DNA of 64,000 bases from Cristatella mucedo (lineage: Eukaryota; Bryozoa; Phylactolaemata; Cristatellidae). The stretch spans positions 897,001-961,000 of the forward strand of contig WPIO01000068.1 of the NCBI GenBank assembly GCA_009760855.2, in the 5' to 3' direction. Positions 23,570 through 34,884 of the stretch are shown here, in pieces (the first letter of the stretch is position 1; every line of letters starts with the position of its first letter). The translations under genes and the position numbers were made by a program. The notes beneath the pieces were generated by a model. The model saw only the letters and a list, made by a program, of their open reading frames with translations, did no database searches and was not told where the DNA came from.

Positions 23570-24150
23570 AACAGTGCAGCCAGGCTTGTCTGTAGTGGAC
23601 GTCCCGATTGCCATATTATACCACTTCTCACCGACCTGGTTCCCCATCAAACAGCATGTTGACTTCAAGGTTTTGTCTGAGGGCGCTTTATCAAGTGCAT
23701 TATTATTATTTTTATTATTATTATTGTCACTTACGTTTAGATCAGTCCATTCTCTTGCTCCAACCTACCTATCAGAACCACTTTCTAATCAGGCTAGGCA
23801 TCGTACTGCTGCTCTTTTGACTCAAGTCGTTTAGCTGTGCGTTTAACCAACCTTAAATCCTTGAGATGCCGTGTCTTCAGTTCATATGCTCCCAAAGCCT
23901 CAAATAACTCACTATTCACTGACATTACATCCCCTGACTTAACATTTAAAAACAGCTAAAATGCATCTTTTCCTCACAGCATTTGCTGGGCCCTTTCGAA
24001 TTTTCCTGTGTGTGCTCATGCATGCTGACACTTAACTTTTCCACTAACCATGTCGACACACTCCCTTTATAGCATATGTAAAACGCCCCTAAAGAGATTA
24101 GGTTATCTAAAGCTGCTATACAAATTAATTATTACTGTTGTTATTACTTG
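23570..24150 (+). mobile_element. LINE A 3' part, decayed
   Basis: Sense-strand remnants of HITPLL..GYQSSNSMLTSRF, LTFRSVHSLAPTYLSE and SYAPKAS, then the LINE A 3' UTR and terminal stem-loop near 24,075-24,135. Interrupted by a tiny insertion at 23,678-23,723. Confidence 0.75.
23678..23723 (+). mobile_element. Ultra-short LINE A tail insertion
   Basis: TGAGGGCGCTTTATCAAGTG then (ATT)n interrupts the host LINE A reading KVLS..LTFRS. A direct repeat TTGTC (23,673-23,677 and 23,724-23,728) flanks it. Confidence 0.7.
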
Positions 24151-25000
24151 GAGCAGTGCTGAATATTTGCTACACACGTATTGACCAGTCTTCTTACTCA
24201 CAGACCGGTTGCTGACTAAAACAGATTCTTCTAGGAAGCCAGCCAAGCGTGCGTGAGCTATGTACTCATTGAATCAAATGTATTCATGTATGTACATGAG
24301 CTGTAAAAATGTACTCATTTGTTGTTTTTTCTGACTGATACTTTGCAGACTTTGTGTGGGAGGCAGGGTTGAGGCTTGTTGCCACATGGCGATTTAGGCG
24401 TTATACTTACTGATTTTGTGTAAATTTCCCTGCCTACATTGGCTTATTACACAGGAGGAGATAAGTAATTATTATTTCACTCAGCTTGTTTGAGATTGAA
24501 ATTGTACAATCTCAGGTTGGAGAACATTTAAGAAATTACAAAATACAAGCCAATAATAGTGTTTCTGCATGTGAGAACTTGGTATCGGCCGAAATAAGAA
24601 AGACACCGGAACATAAGGAATAGTAGCTGAATCGCTATGATATCACCTGGGTTCTGACTGTTGGGATTCTGTCACAAAAGCACTCGATCTACTTGTATAT
24701 TACATGGCCAGTACGTGCCAGCACTTGATGTATGCTTCGGCCTCTATAATGAGAGTTGCTTCAGTTCGCCTGCTTTTGAAACCAACTCAGTCAACTTGCA
24801 TCTCAGGTTATTTCCGAATCTTTTTAGAGGTCCACAACAGAATGGTATAGCCAAATATGGTTCACCGGCTGCCAAGTCCCTATTGATTTGCTGTCTTCTG
24901 TGCCCATGAATAATTGATCTGCTGTTGGAGTAAATCAAAGGCAGCTTTGTTTGTGTGAACATAGCCACTACTAGGTTTGCTGCAGATGCCGTGGCAGCCG

Positions 25001-25030
25001 GTTGCCATGGCAGCTGGTTGCCATGGCAGC
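25001..25030. promoter_or_regulatory. Tandem RFX X-box-like palindromes
   Basis: GTTGCCATGGCAGC occurs twice (25,001-25,014 and 25,017-25,030), 16 bp apart. An additional GTGGCAGC half-site lies at 24,991. Each copy is close to the palindromic X-box bound by RFX factors (GTTNCC..GGNAAC). Function is inferred only. Confidence 0.4.
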
Positions 25031-25489
25031 TATGACCAGCATTGGATACTGCGACCCTTCAGGGGCCAGTTCGATTACTCAATTAGCCAGTAGGCTGGGC
25101 ACACAGGAATGCTTGTAGCATCACGTGGCTTTGCTCTGCCCCCTACTGCTTGTGCTCAGCAGTCCCTTGCCTTGATGTGCTGAAAGCTGGTGATGGCACT
25201 TGCTTGATTTTGCACTCTGGGCTGAGCTTAACTTAACATTTCCCACCGAAAGATCAAACCATCCTTGTTATTGTTTGCATCAATTAGAAGATTAACATTA
25301 CAGCCATGAAACCTGAAACTGATTAACGTCGTACAGCCGTAGCCACAGGCAGCTGCTTGTGCAAACCTGTATGCATGCAGAGACTGTTCCGACAGGGTTG
25401 CAGACCTTGCCTTGTGTGAGCGAGTGTGTGCACACGTGGACGTGCGACACGAGCCGCCTCGCCACGAGTCATCTCAAAATGCATATGCC

Positions 25490-25895
25490 AGTCTTATTAG
25501 ACTACTAGCCTTGCAGACCCAGAATCTACTATTCTCATTCTGAGGTGCTTAGATTTGCTGCTAGCCTGCACTAATAACATACTAAATATGTCCGTAGCTG
25601 CAGATCTTGTCCTCATATTCTGCAAAGAGGCTGTAATCAGGCTGCTCATTAAGAAGTCGACTCTAGACAAGGAGAATTCCAGCAACTTCTGTTCAGTTTC
25701 CCTATTGTCATTCCTACTGAAAACACTAAACCAAGTAGTGGCAAATAAGTCAAACTCTTATATCAAAACTTTGGACCTAGCAGGTTCCAGTCGCGTTTTA
25801 GAGCAAATCACTCCACACGGTCAGGCTGGTGCAAATGTAATAGCCTCGATAATGCTGACTTGGATAGTCTCTCTGCTGGGTCTCTTGACAGCCTT
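25490..25895 (+). mobile_element. LINE A reverse transcriptase, piece 1 of a split copy
   Basis: Sense frame with TNNILNMS, KKSTLDKENSSNF, VSLLSFLLKTLNQVVAN and ending at LTAFD. These correspond to the RT segment of LINE A (NYRPVSLLPFLSKTLERVVA..DLSAAFDTIDH). The frame stops exactly where an antisense LINE A begins and resumes near 27,025. Confidence 0.75.
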
Positions 25896-26950
25896 TGATA
25901 ATAATAACAATAATAATGCACTTGATAAAGCGCCCTCAGAGAACTCAATCTCTTTCTAGGCGCTTTACATTTGCTGCAAAGGGAAATGCAATTGAATGGT
26001 GAATAATATCATGCTTGATAAACAACATGAATAACATGGTTAGGGGTGACATGCACAGGGTCAGCATGCACATGCTGTTAGTGGCAGCATGCACAGTGTC
26101 AGCACGCATAAGCACGTGAAGGACAAATCACAGGGACCCACTAAATGCTGTCCTAAATAGGTGTGTTTTTAAGTTCTTTTTAAATGTGGTCAAGTCATGG
26201 TATGTTCTGGCGCAAGTCGGGAGGGAGTTCCAGGCTTTGGGAGCATACGAACTAAATGCATTGTCTCCAAAGGATTTGAGGTTTGTACGAGGTATTGGTA
26301 GACTGTTGGATTCCGAAAAGCAGGTGGTACGATGCTTGGCCTCGTGGGGGAGTAGATCTGAGAGATAGGCTGGAGCCAAAGAATGAAGGGACCTAAAAGG
26401 GAGCGACAAAACCTTGAAGTCGATCCGTTGCTTGACTGGTAGCCAGTGCAGGTCGGCGAGAAGTGGTGTGATGTGGCAACTGCAATGCTCACGACAGACA
26501 AGCCTAGCTGCGGAATATTGCACCAGCTGTGATCGCCTGACTGCACATACCGGTCGACCAGCAAACAGTGAGTTACAGAAGTCAAGATGGGATGTCACAA
26601 ATGCAAAAAAAAGACCAACTTAGACGTGGTATCCTTATCTAAACAAGCCCGAATTTTAGCAATGTTGTGTAGCTGAAAGTAGGCAGATTTGACTGTGGAG
26701 TTGATGTGGTCGTCTAACGAGAGGTCACTTTGGAACATGACACTTAGATTTCGAGCTGATTCAACAGGAGATATGCTGGCAGAGCCAATTTTGAGCCTCA
26801 GCCTTTCCAATTTGTGTATCACACTGGGTTTGCCCATAACTAGTAAGTTAGTTTTATCAGCGTTTAGTTTTAGAAAATTTGCTGCCATCCATGTGCGGAT
26901 GTCATCAATACATGCAGCAAGTGAGTTGATAGCATTAATCCCCAAGTCCT
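25896..26950 (-). mobile_element. LINE A inserted into an older LINE A
   Basis: Starts AATAATAACAATAATAATGC plus the antisense stem-loop. The minus strand encodes the C-terminal region in long frames (LDFCNSLFAGRPVCAV.., INSLAACIDDIRTWMAANFL, FLKLNADKTNLLVMGKPS). This is one of the better kept copies, 5'-truncated just downstream of the RT active-site region. Confidence 0.85.
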
Positions 26951-27024
26951 CGAATGCGTATCATCTTACTTGGGCATTACTAGTTCTGCACCTTAACGGT
27001 TTTGGTCCTGTTTTTGGCTTAGGT

Positions 27025-27631
27025 CCTATCCCCCTTGAAATTTGTCTCCAGCACCTCTCATCTTGCCTGGGTGTCACGTGTACTGCACTGCAATGTTTCA
27101 AGACCTATCTCGGTGGGAGAGTCCAGAGTATTGAGGTGAATGGACAAAGATCGTCCAAGGAACCACTGAAGTATGGGGTATCTCGGGGCTCTGTGCTTGG
27201 TCCCATTCTTTTCACGGTTTATACTCACCCTCTTACCGATGCGATTGCCAGGCACAATCTAGGCTTCACTTCTATGCAGGTGGCACTCAGTTTTACCTTT
27301 GCATTGATCCCACCAGCCTTCCAGCTTGTACATTTCCCTCAACTCCCTTGCTGCATGTATTGATGACATCTGCGTATGGATCTGGCAGCAAAATTTCTTA
27401 AATTGGATGATGATAAAACCAACCTACTAGTTATTGGCAAACCAAGTGTGATTTGGAAATTGGAAAGGTTAATGCTCACAATCGGCTCTGCCACCACATA
27501 TCATGTTGAATCTTCACGAAATCTAGGTGTCATGTTCCAAAGTGACGTTTCATTAGACGACCACATCAGCTCTACACTCATGTCGGTCTACTTTCAGCTA
27601 CATAACATGCTAAAATTTGGGCTTATTTAAA
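27025..27631 (+). mobile_element. LINE A reverse transcriptase, piece 2 of a split copy
   Basis: Continues the copy begun at 25,490: LSSCLGVTCTALQCFKTYL, SIEVNGQRSSKEPLKYGV, SRGSVLGPILFTVYT, then FLKLDDDKTNLLVIGKPS and LGVMFQSDVSLDDHISS. The YADD box is lost to frameshifts near 27,280. It is interrupted at 27,631 by LINE B and resumes at 30,211. Confidence 0.8.
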
Positions 27632-30210
27632 CAGGGATGCAATGCCGAAATTGATCAATTCTCATTCTATCAATCCATGCGTTCTGACAAGGTTGGTGGC
27701 GGGGTTACAATTGATGTTCGTCAATTGTTTGGCTATAAGATGTGCAGTTTTTCGCATGGGCCGTCGTTTGAATCAGTTGCAATCAGGTCCTCATCTAAGA
27801 CAATGCCTCTCACTGTTGTGATATAACGACCTCCTTCTGGCTGTCTAAACTTGTTTATAGAAGAGTTTTCAGAGTTCCTCGCTAAAATATTCGTGTGTGA
27901 CAGACCGTTACTGATTGCTGAAGACTTCAATATTCACGTTGACAACATTAGAAACAGCCAGGTCCGCTCATTTCTTGACTGTCTGGAGAATTTTGGTTTG
28001 GTCCAGCTCTTTTATCATACCACCCACGTCGGTGGCTATATTCTAGATCTCGTGATTATTAAGGATGTCTTCCCCACTGACCTTGTGGTATGCATGCTGA
28101 CCCTCTCGGATCATTGTTCGGTCTTGCTCACTGTTCCTGCTCATTTGTACATACAGGGTAATGTCGAACTTGTCAAGTGACATAACTTACAAACCATTGA
28201 CATAGACAAGTTTTTTAAATCTGTTTTTGGTGCAGGTCTTCTTGATCTGCATTGAGACTCGACCGGCAGCGTCGATACTCTCACTTATGCAGTGAACATG
28301 AAACTCGGGAGTGCTCTTGACAAGCATGCTCCCGTTCATTCTATCCGTGTACAAAGTCGTGGAAATTCCTTTCAATTTACAAAAAACTCCTAAAGATGTG
28401 CCGTGTTAAGCGCAGGCTTGAACGTCGTTTCAAGAAATTTGGGTTTAATTTAGATCTAGTAAATTTCAATGACTTCCTTCGAGTTTACACCCGGAAGGGT
28501 AAAAAAACCAAGGCTTCTCTTTTCATTCGAAAGCTGAATTCCTGCCAGTCGGACCCAAAACAGATTTATAAAACAGTAAACAATTTACTGGCCAATGCTG
28601 AGAGGTCTGACTCCCCAGATATTACTGGCTCAGCCGAAAAGTTTTCAGCCTTTGCTGAAAAATTGTGCACATTTGTGCCTCCATAAAGCCCCTTCGAGTA
28701 AAGCAATTGTGGAATCACAACCTGTGACCTTCCTTAAAAGGTTTTCCGAGGTTTCTGCATGCGATGTTTCGACCTTAATAAGGTCTAGCAAAAAGAGCTC
28801 ATCTCCTGAAGACCCTATGCCTTCATCTCTGTGGTCTTCACTAGCAGACCAACTTAGCCCTGCCATAACCGAGATTTGTAATGCTTCTTTGGGAAAAGGG
28901 GTCGTACCCAAGTCCTTCAAATGTGCAATAGATAGACCCATACTTAAAAAGCCTGGATTAGATACAGAGGTCCTTGCAAACTATCGCCCAGTTTCCCTTC
29001 TTTCTTTCTTGTCAAAGATTCTTGAAAAAATTGTTGCTAAGCAGTTGGTTGAACATATTGAAAAGAATTAAATGTCAGAAACATTTCAATCATGATTCAA
29101 GAGGCAGCACTCTGCTGAAACTGCTCTCCTCCGTGTTAACAATGACATTCTACGTGGCAATGATGACGGGAGTGTCACTGCCCTAGCTTTGCTAGATCTG
29201 TCTGTTGCCTTCGACACCATTGATCACGATGTTCTACTTGAACGATTGAGAACAACGATCGGTCTGGCAGACGAAGCACTGGCGTGGTCTAAATCACACT
29301 TGTCTGATCGTGTTCAATCCGTGTCGTGTCGGGGTCAGGTCTCACACACGAGACCTGACCTGTGGAGTCTCTCAAGGGTCTGTTCTCGGTCCCTTGCTGT
29401 TTTCCATTTATACTCAAGCTCTGGAAAAAGTGATTAAGGCCCATGGAATTGGATATCACTTTTATGCTGACGATACTCAGTTGCATTTGTTATTCAAACC
29501 GTCGGAATCTGCTGCAGCAACTGAGAAACTGAATGCTCATAGGACACCCTCAGCCTGTGGCTGGATTAAAAGGCTTTGCTCTTCTAATAGGTGTTGCTGT
29601 TGTGCGACCATCACCATGTGCTCGAAATTTAGGTGTTTTCGACAGCTCAAATCCCATGGGTTTGAGCATGTGTCTCCTTTGCGGAAGGAGCTAGGATGGC
29701 TGCCGGTTGAGCAAAGGATACAGAGAAAAGTTCTTACGCTGACCTGCAAGGCCCCCACGGCTTGGCTCCTTCGTACCTAGCTGAACTGCTGCACCAGTTT
29801 CAGCCTCTTCGAGCCCTCAGGTCCTGTATGGACAATAAATTAGCTGTCCCATTCCTCTGCTTAAAGACAGTTGGTGACAGAAGCTTTAGCTCTGCAGGTC
29901 CTAGACTGTGGAACTCGCTTCCACAGTTCTTACGCAACGACAACTACTCTCCTGCTGCCGACTACGGCTCATCCTTTTCAACGGTCCTGAACTGCTACTT
30001 CCATGCTACTCACTACCTCAACTGCTCTCCTGACTCTGCTATGCTTCCCGCTTTCTCTTTTTTGCGTGAGACGAAGTCTGTTGGCTACCGAATGCGTACC
30101 GAAAGCTGCTTAGGCTGTGAGTGCGCTATACAAAACTCTCCTGCGTAACACCCTCATAGTCTTTATGGCTTGGTGGAGTTACAGATACAGTTGGAGATAC
30201 ATTGCATTAC
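27632..30210 (+). mobile_element. LINE B, longest copy (endonuclease and RT), broken
   Basis: The most complete LINE B. Its AP-like endonuclease end lies at 27,690-28,150 (RPPSG, AEDFNIHVDN, LTLSDHCSVL), and linker and RT follow. RT motifs: NYRPVSLLSFLSKILEKIVA near 28,980, LLDLSVAFDTIDHDVLLERL near 29,190, GVSQGSVLGPLLFSIYTQAL near 29,370, FYADDTQLH near 29,460. A deletion after about 29,540 joins the RT to the C-terminal part (PSYLAELLHQFQPLRALRSC). It ends GAGTTACAGATACAG.. and TTGCATTACAT. Several stops and frameshifts show it is inactive. CR1/L2-like by motif order. Confidence 0.9.
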
Positions 30211-30915
30211 ATCAATGTATTTGTGACATTCTGTCTTGACTTCTGTAGGTCACTGTTTGCTGGTCTACCGGCCTGTACAATCACGTCCTTACAACTGGTG
30301 CAAAGCTCTACAGCTAGGCTTGTCAGTCGTTAGCAATGCAGTGACCACATCACACCACTTCTAGCTGACCTGCATTGCCTCACAGTCATGCAACGCATCG
30401 ACTTCAGGGCTTTTTCACTCACTTTTAGGTCTCGTCATTTTTGGCTTCAGCCTACCTGTTAGATTTACTCCCCCACCAGGCTATGCATAGGACCAACAGC
30501 TCTCTGGAATCTAATCATTTGCCTATACCTCATACATACATCAAATCCTTTGGAGACCATGCCTTTAGTTCGTATGCTCAAAGCCTGGAACTTGCTTCCG
30601 ACTGGTGTCACGACATCCCCTGACGTGACCACATTTCAAAAGAAGCTAAAAACTCGTCAATTTTTCACAGCATTTAGGAGGTCCACGTGATTCTACCTTT
30701 GTGTGCATATATAGGCCTTCTGATGCTGTGCATGCTTCCACTAACCATATTGGCATGCTGACCCTGTTGATGTCACCTCTAAGCCTGTTATGCTTGTTGT
30801 CATTGAACATACTACCACCAACCATTCGATCACGTTTTCTTTGCAGAAAATGTCAAGTGCCTCGAAAGAGATTGAGTTATCTCAGGGCGCTATAACAACG
30901 GTACTATTATTATAG
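30211..30915 (+). mobile_element. LINE A 3' part, piece 3 of a split copy
   Basis: Resumes LINE A after the LINE B insertion, at TTTGTGACATTCTGTCTTGA (the FVTSRLDFC region). It runs through the C-terminal part to the 3' UTR and terminal stem-loop (AAGTGCCTCGAAAGAGATTG..CAGGGCGCTATAA), then ATT repeats. Confidence 0.8.
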
Positions 30916-31860
30916 AGCTTAGATGTCAACGGTCATCTGGTGAGCCGTTAAATTATGCAATACCCCAGGGATCTGTTCTTGGGTATCTATCTCAGCAGCA
31001 GACTCCAGAGCATTGATTTAAATAGGAGACAAGTCATCCGACGAGTTTTTTCAGTGTGGTGTAACCCAGGGATTGGCTCTCGGACCACTTCTTATCACCA
31101 TTATACTCTCCCCCTGGTCGGTGTAATCGCTTTGCTTTCATTGTTTGTGAAGATCTGCATGCGCTTAATTCTACCCTGCCTTCCAGTATCTTACACTCTT
31201 TGAATTTCCTTGCAGCATGTATTGTTGGCGTTTGCACTTATTCTCTGCAAACATTCTACAATTGCGCGAAGATAAAACCAACCTAAACCTCACAATCTCA
31301 GAATTCCATCGCAGTATGCATTGCCGACCTTCTCTCTTGGACAGCAGCAAACTTTCTTAAATTGAACTCTCTTGGTCGGCAACAGACTCGCCGAAATTGA
31401 ACGACAATACAACCAATCATACAGGCGAACCTGGTTGCACTCAGAAACTGGAAGGCCCTATCCTCAAAATGGGCTCGGTAAACATATCTCCTGTTGCCTC
31501 TGCAAGGGAATCGGCCCATGATGTTCCAAAATTATCCTTCAGAGACGATGATGCCAGCTCCACTGTCAGGTCTGCCTACTTTCAGCCACAAATTGCAAAC
31601 ATTCGGGCCTGCTCAAATGAGGGTAGCACAGCCAGGCTAATGCTGAATGCATTTCTGACAGGCCGTCTAGACTTTCCAGACTTCTTTAACTCACTACTTG
31701 CAGGTCTTTTTCTCGGTGTAATAAGACACTTATAGTGGATGCAAAACTGCTTCTAGGCTTGACTGTCAAAAACCTGGCATCTGCCACATCAGCACTTCTC
31801 ACTGACCTGCACTGGCTCCCCCTGGCAGCATGACGACTGCAAGGTTCGGTCACTCATTTT
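30916..31860 (+). mobile_element. LINE A fragments, heavily decayed
   Basis: Sense-strand RT residues (LGIYLSSRLQSIDLN, NFL..LNSL) and later C-terminal ones (KMGSVNISPVASARES, SSTVRSAYFQPQIANIRAC). Many frameshifts; probably more than one insertion. Confidence 0.6.
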
Positions 31861-31867
31861 TAGTAAT

Positions 31868-32570
31868 AGATATAATTAGACATTTACTTAGCACCCCTAG
31901 ATAACTTAATCTCTTATTAGGTACTTTACTTATGCTGTAAGGAAACATGCCAATATGGTTAGTGATGCAAAAGCACACAGAGGACGATTCACTTCACAGA
32001 CTCGGCATATAATGTGAGGAGCTTTATGTATTTTTAGCTACTTCTGAGTGTCGGTGAAGACCGGGATCGCCGAAAGATTTCAGTTTAGTGTGAGGACCTG
32101 CGATGAGGCGATCGACTGGCAGCCGAGGAGCAGGCTGTGCAAGAGCACGCCGGGCCAGCACGGAGGTCGGATAGGCCGCCTGGTGTGAGCGATTGAAGCG
32201 ACCTGCAAGCCCGCCAGCCAGAGGACCTAGAAGTCGATTCGATGCTCGATCGGTAGCCAGTGAAGCTGAGGCTGACGTATAGTGATGTGGTAGCTACACC
32301 GTTGACCGAATGCCAGACCAGCCGCTGAGTTGTTCGGACGATTTAGAGCACACACCGGAGTCCTAAGTGGGTAGAATCGCTGCGATCTAGACACAATGCC
32401 CCCCAATGCCTGATCGATTTGGCTGTCCTACTCTTGTCTAAGCAGGCTCTGATTTTTGCAATATTCCACATCTGCAAGTAGGCGTGTTTGGTCGAGGAGG
32501 CAATTTTGGCTCCTCCAACGACAAGTCGTCGTTTTGGATACACAGCAGAATTCTTACTTTCTTTCGAACT
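31868..32570 (-). mobile_element. LINE A-related copy, old
   Basis: Antisense tail words (CACTTAG.., TTAGGTACTTTACTTATGCTG), then a diverged C-terminal region. The minus strand retains KHAYLQMWNIAKIRACLDKS. Confidence 0.6.
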
Positions 32571-32865
32571 AGTGCACCGGTTTCAGAATCCACGTGCCCT
32601 TTGGTCCTCTCACAACACTTAATGCAGCTGCCTCATTCTTTCAAATAAAGGTTTGTTGCTAGAGCTCTGAGGTCCGAGACTGCAGAATCACATCAATAAC
32701 TCGTGTTGAAAGACGATAACTTGTCTCCTGCTGTCGGACACAGGCACTCTGTCGTGTGCATCTGCTACTTCTGTTGTATCCACTTCCTCAAATGTCCTTT
32801 TGACTTGGCTTGGCTTCTTATTTAGTCTTTATTACATGAGATGACTTCTGTTGGCAATGGTAATA
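32571..32865 (+). mobile_element. LINE B C-terminal fragment, old
   Basis: Words match 29,795-30,080 in order (CACCGGTTTCAGAATC.., CTCCTGCTGTCGGA.., CACTTCCTCAA) with many substitutions. Confidence 0.5.
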
Positions 32866-32916
32866 ATCACGATATAAATTTGTGTACTTCCTGTGTACTT
32901 TATATATGCTGTAAAG

Positions 32917-33314
32917 CAGGGGTCGGCAAACATTGTTGAGTTAGTAGGCCATTTCAGGGGGTCAGGAAAGCATACTAGGCCAGAAGAAACCACGCCCAGT
33001 GTGCCGTGTCGGCACACTGGGCGTGGTCAACCGAACAAACAGTCGAAACAGACTCGGAGTCTGCACGGCACTTATAGGGGTAGACATTTATCATCCCTCT
33101 CCGGTCAGGTGCTTCTGTTGCATTCAAGCACCTGATATCAGTTCTGCAAATGAACACGGGTGGGCCACAGCTTGAGCTGCAACCAGCAGTAAGGAAAGGA
33201 ACAGAACAATTCAATTAGGCCGGATCCTACAGTAAATAACTAGAGGGCAGTAGGCTGGACTAGATTACTAGCTAGGCTGTATCTGGCCTAGAATCTGGAG
33301 TTTGCCGACCTCAG
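32917..33314. mobile_element. hAT-type MITE with 8-bp TSD
   Basis: Left end CAGGGGTCGGCAAAC is mirrored by right end GTTTGCCGACCTCAG, the typical hAT terminal repeat. An exact 8-bp duplication CTGTAAAG flanks it (32,909-32,916 and 33,315-33,322). It is 398 bp with no transposase frame, so it moved with help from an autonomous relative. It contains a perfect 16-bp inverted repeat with a 5-bp loop. Confidence 0.85.
32990..33026. repeat. Perfect 16-bp palindrome inside the MITE
   Basis: CCACGCCCAGTGTGCC (32,990-33,005), loop GTGTC, then its exact reverse complement (33,011-33,026). GC-rich and without mismatches. Confidence 0.95.
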
Positions 33315-33336
33315 CTGTAAAGGAATCGTGTCGATC

Positions 33337-33594
33337 AGGAGCGTAGCCAGTATTTTCATATGGAGGACAAGATCCTCCCATCGATAAAAATTAATGTCCA
33401 CTGTTATCGTACTCATTCGACATGCAATTGGTGGTTGCTCGTCCAGTGGAAGTAAGATACGATTTCGTCGTTGGTGAGGTTCGCATGGACATCCTTCTCG
33501 ATATACAATAGCATGGCTTCTTACTCAATCCCAGCTTTTGCCCCGGCCCAATATTAGGGTGGGGCAGAGGGAGACAATTCCCCTGGCTACACCA
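33337..33594. mobile_element. MITE-1-related copy
   Basis: Left end GGAGCGTAGCCAG, right end CTGGCTACACC (inverted). The internal GGTTGCTCGTCCAGTGGA is shared with 18,603-18,620. Non-coding. Confidence 0.5.
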
Positions 33595-33604
33595 TCGATG
33601 TCAA

Positions 33605-34135
33605 TTGCGTGGTGATGACATGCCGAATGTCAGCATGCATTAGCATATAAAGAACAATTCATTCAGACCCAGCAAATTATGTGAGGAACTGGCATGTTTT
33701 AGCTACATTTTAAATGTTGTCAAGTTTCGGGTTGTCGTGACGTCTGTCGGGAGTGAGTTCTGGGCTTTGGGACCATCCAAACTTAAGGTACGGTATTCAA
33801 AGAATTTGATGCTGGTTAGGGGCACAGGTAAACGACTTCAGGCAGAAGAGCCGGTGGTACGATGTCTATCCTTATTGGGAAGTATTTGGGATATGTAGGA
33901 CGGAGCCATAGAAGAAAGGGACCTAAAAGTGAGTGACAGAGCCTTGAAGTCGATAGTTGAAGTTGCTTGACATGTAACTAATGCTGGTCGGTGAAACGTG
34001 GCTTCCTGTGGCAATTACGTGGCGTTCACATAAGACTAGTCTTACAGCAGAGTTTTTCTCGAAGTCTAAGCCTTTTATGGCAGTTGAGACGGGATGTCAC
34101 AAATGCATGTATCAGCTTGTGTGGTGTCCTTGTCT
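33605..34135 (-). mobile_element. LINE A, piece 1 of a split antisense copy
   Basis: Antisense 3' UTR and C-terminal words (GCATTAGCATATAAAGAAC, GGGACCTAAAAGTGAGTGAC, CCTTGAAGTCGATAG). Ends at GTGTCCTTGTCTAAC, where LINE B begins; continues at 34,505. Confidence 0.7.
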
Positions 34136-34504
34136 AACGTCTGCCATGGCTTGGCTCCTTCGTACCTAACTGAATTGCTGCACCAGTTTCAGCCTACTCG
34201 TGCTCTAAAGTCCTGTATGGGCAATAAGTTAGCTGTAACATTCCTTCAGTTAAAGATTGTTGGGCTATAGAAGGTTTTGCTCTCCATGTTCTAGATTGGA
34301 GCTCACTTCCATGATTCATGCACAACTATATCTACTCTCCTGTTGCTGACTATGCCGTATCCTTTCCAGCCGTCCTGAGCTGCAACTTCAATGCTTCTCA
34401 CTTCTTCGACTGACTTCCTGGCTCAGCTAGTCTCACTTACTTGTGTCCTTTTGGCTGTGTCGAGTTGCAGCCGGAGATATATTGCATAACATAAGTACAC
34501 CTGA
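34136..34504 (+). mobile_element. LINE B 3' part nested in LINE A
   Basis: Sense LINE B from the GLAPSYLAELLHQFQP region (CATGGCTTGGCTCCTTCGTA) to its terminus GAGTTGCAGCCGGAGATATA and TTGCATAACATAA. Frame broken. Confidence 0.7.
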
Positions 34505-34880
34505 ATTTGTGCAAAGCTACACAGCTGAAAATAGGCAAATTTGGCTATGGAGCTGATGTGGTCATTTACTGAACGGTCGCTTTTGAGCATGGCTGCAGCG
34601 TTTTTGCATCAACTGCAAGCGCCTTACAGCCTTACAGGCCACAAGACCTGCGAGTAGTGAGTCACATCAGAAATCTAGATAGGTTGTCACAAGTGCATGG
34701 ACCAGCTTGGAAGTGGCATTCCTGTCCAAGCCCAAGCCCAAAAGTTTTGCAATACTGCTGCCTACGATTTCGTGCAGATGCTACAAGAGGTCTGCTGGCC
34801 GAGCCCATTTTGAGGGATACTTTTTTCTGCTTTCTGTGTGACACTTGGTTTGCCCGTGACTATTAAGTTAACTGTATCGT
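34505..34880 (-). mobile_element. LINE A, piece 2 of a split antisense copy
   Basis: Resumes LINE A antisense (GCAAAGCTACACAGCTGAAA.. GGAGCTGATGTGGTC). The segment around 34,600-34,760 repeats earlier LINE A sequence, suggesting a rearrangement. Confidence 0.6.
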
Positions 34881-34884
34881 CTTT

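Noticed and set aside
26128-26598. 156-codon minus-strand frame as a host gene
   Set aside because: It is the C-terminal region of LINE A, repeated many times in the window.
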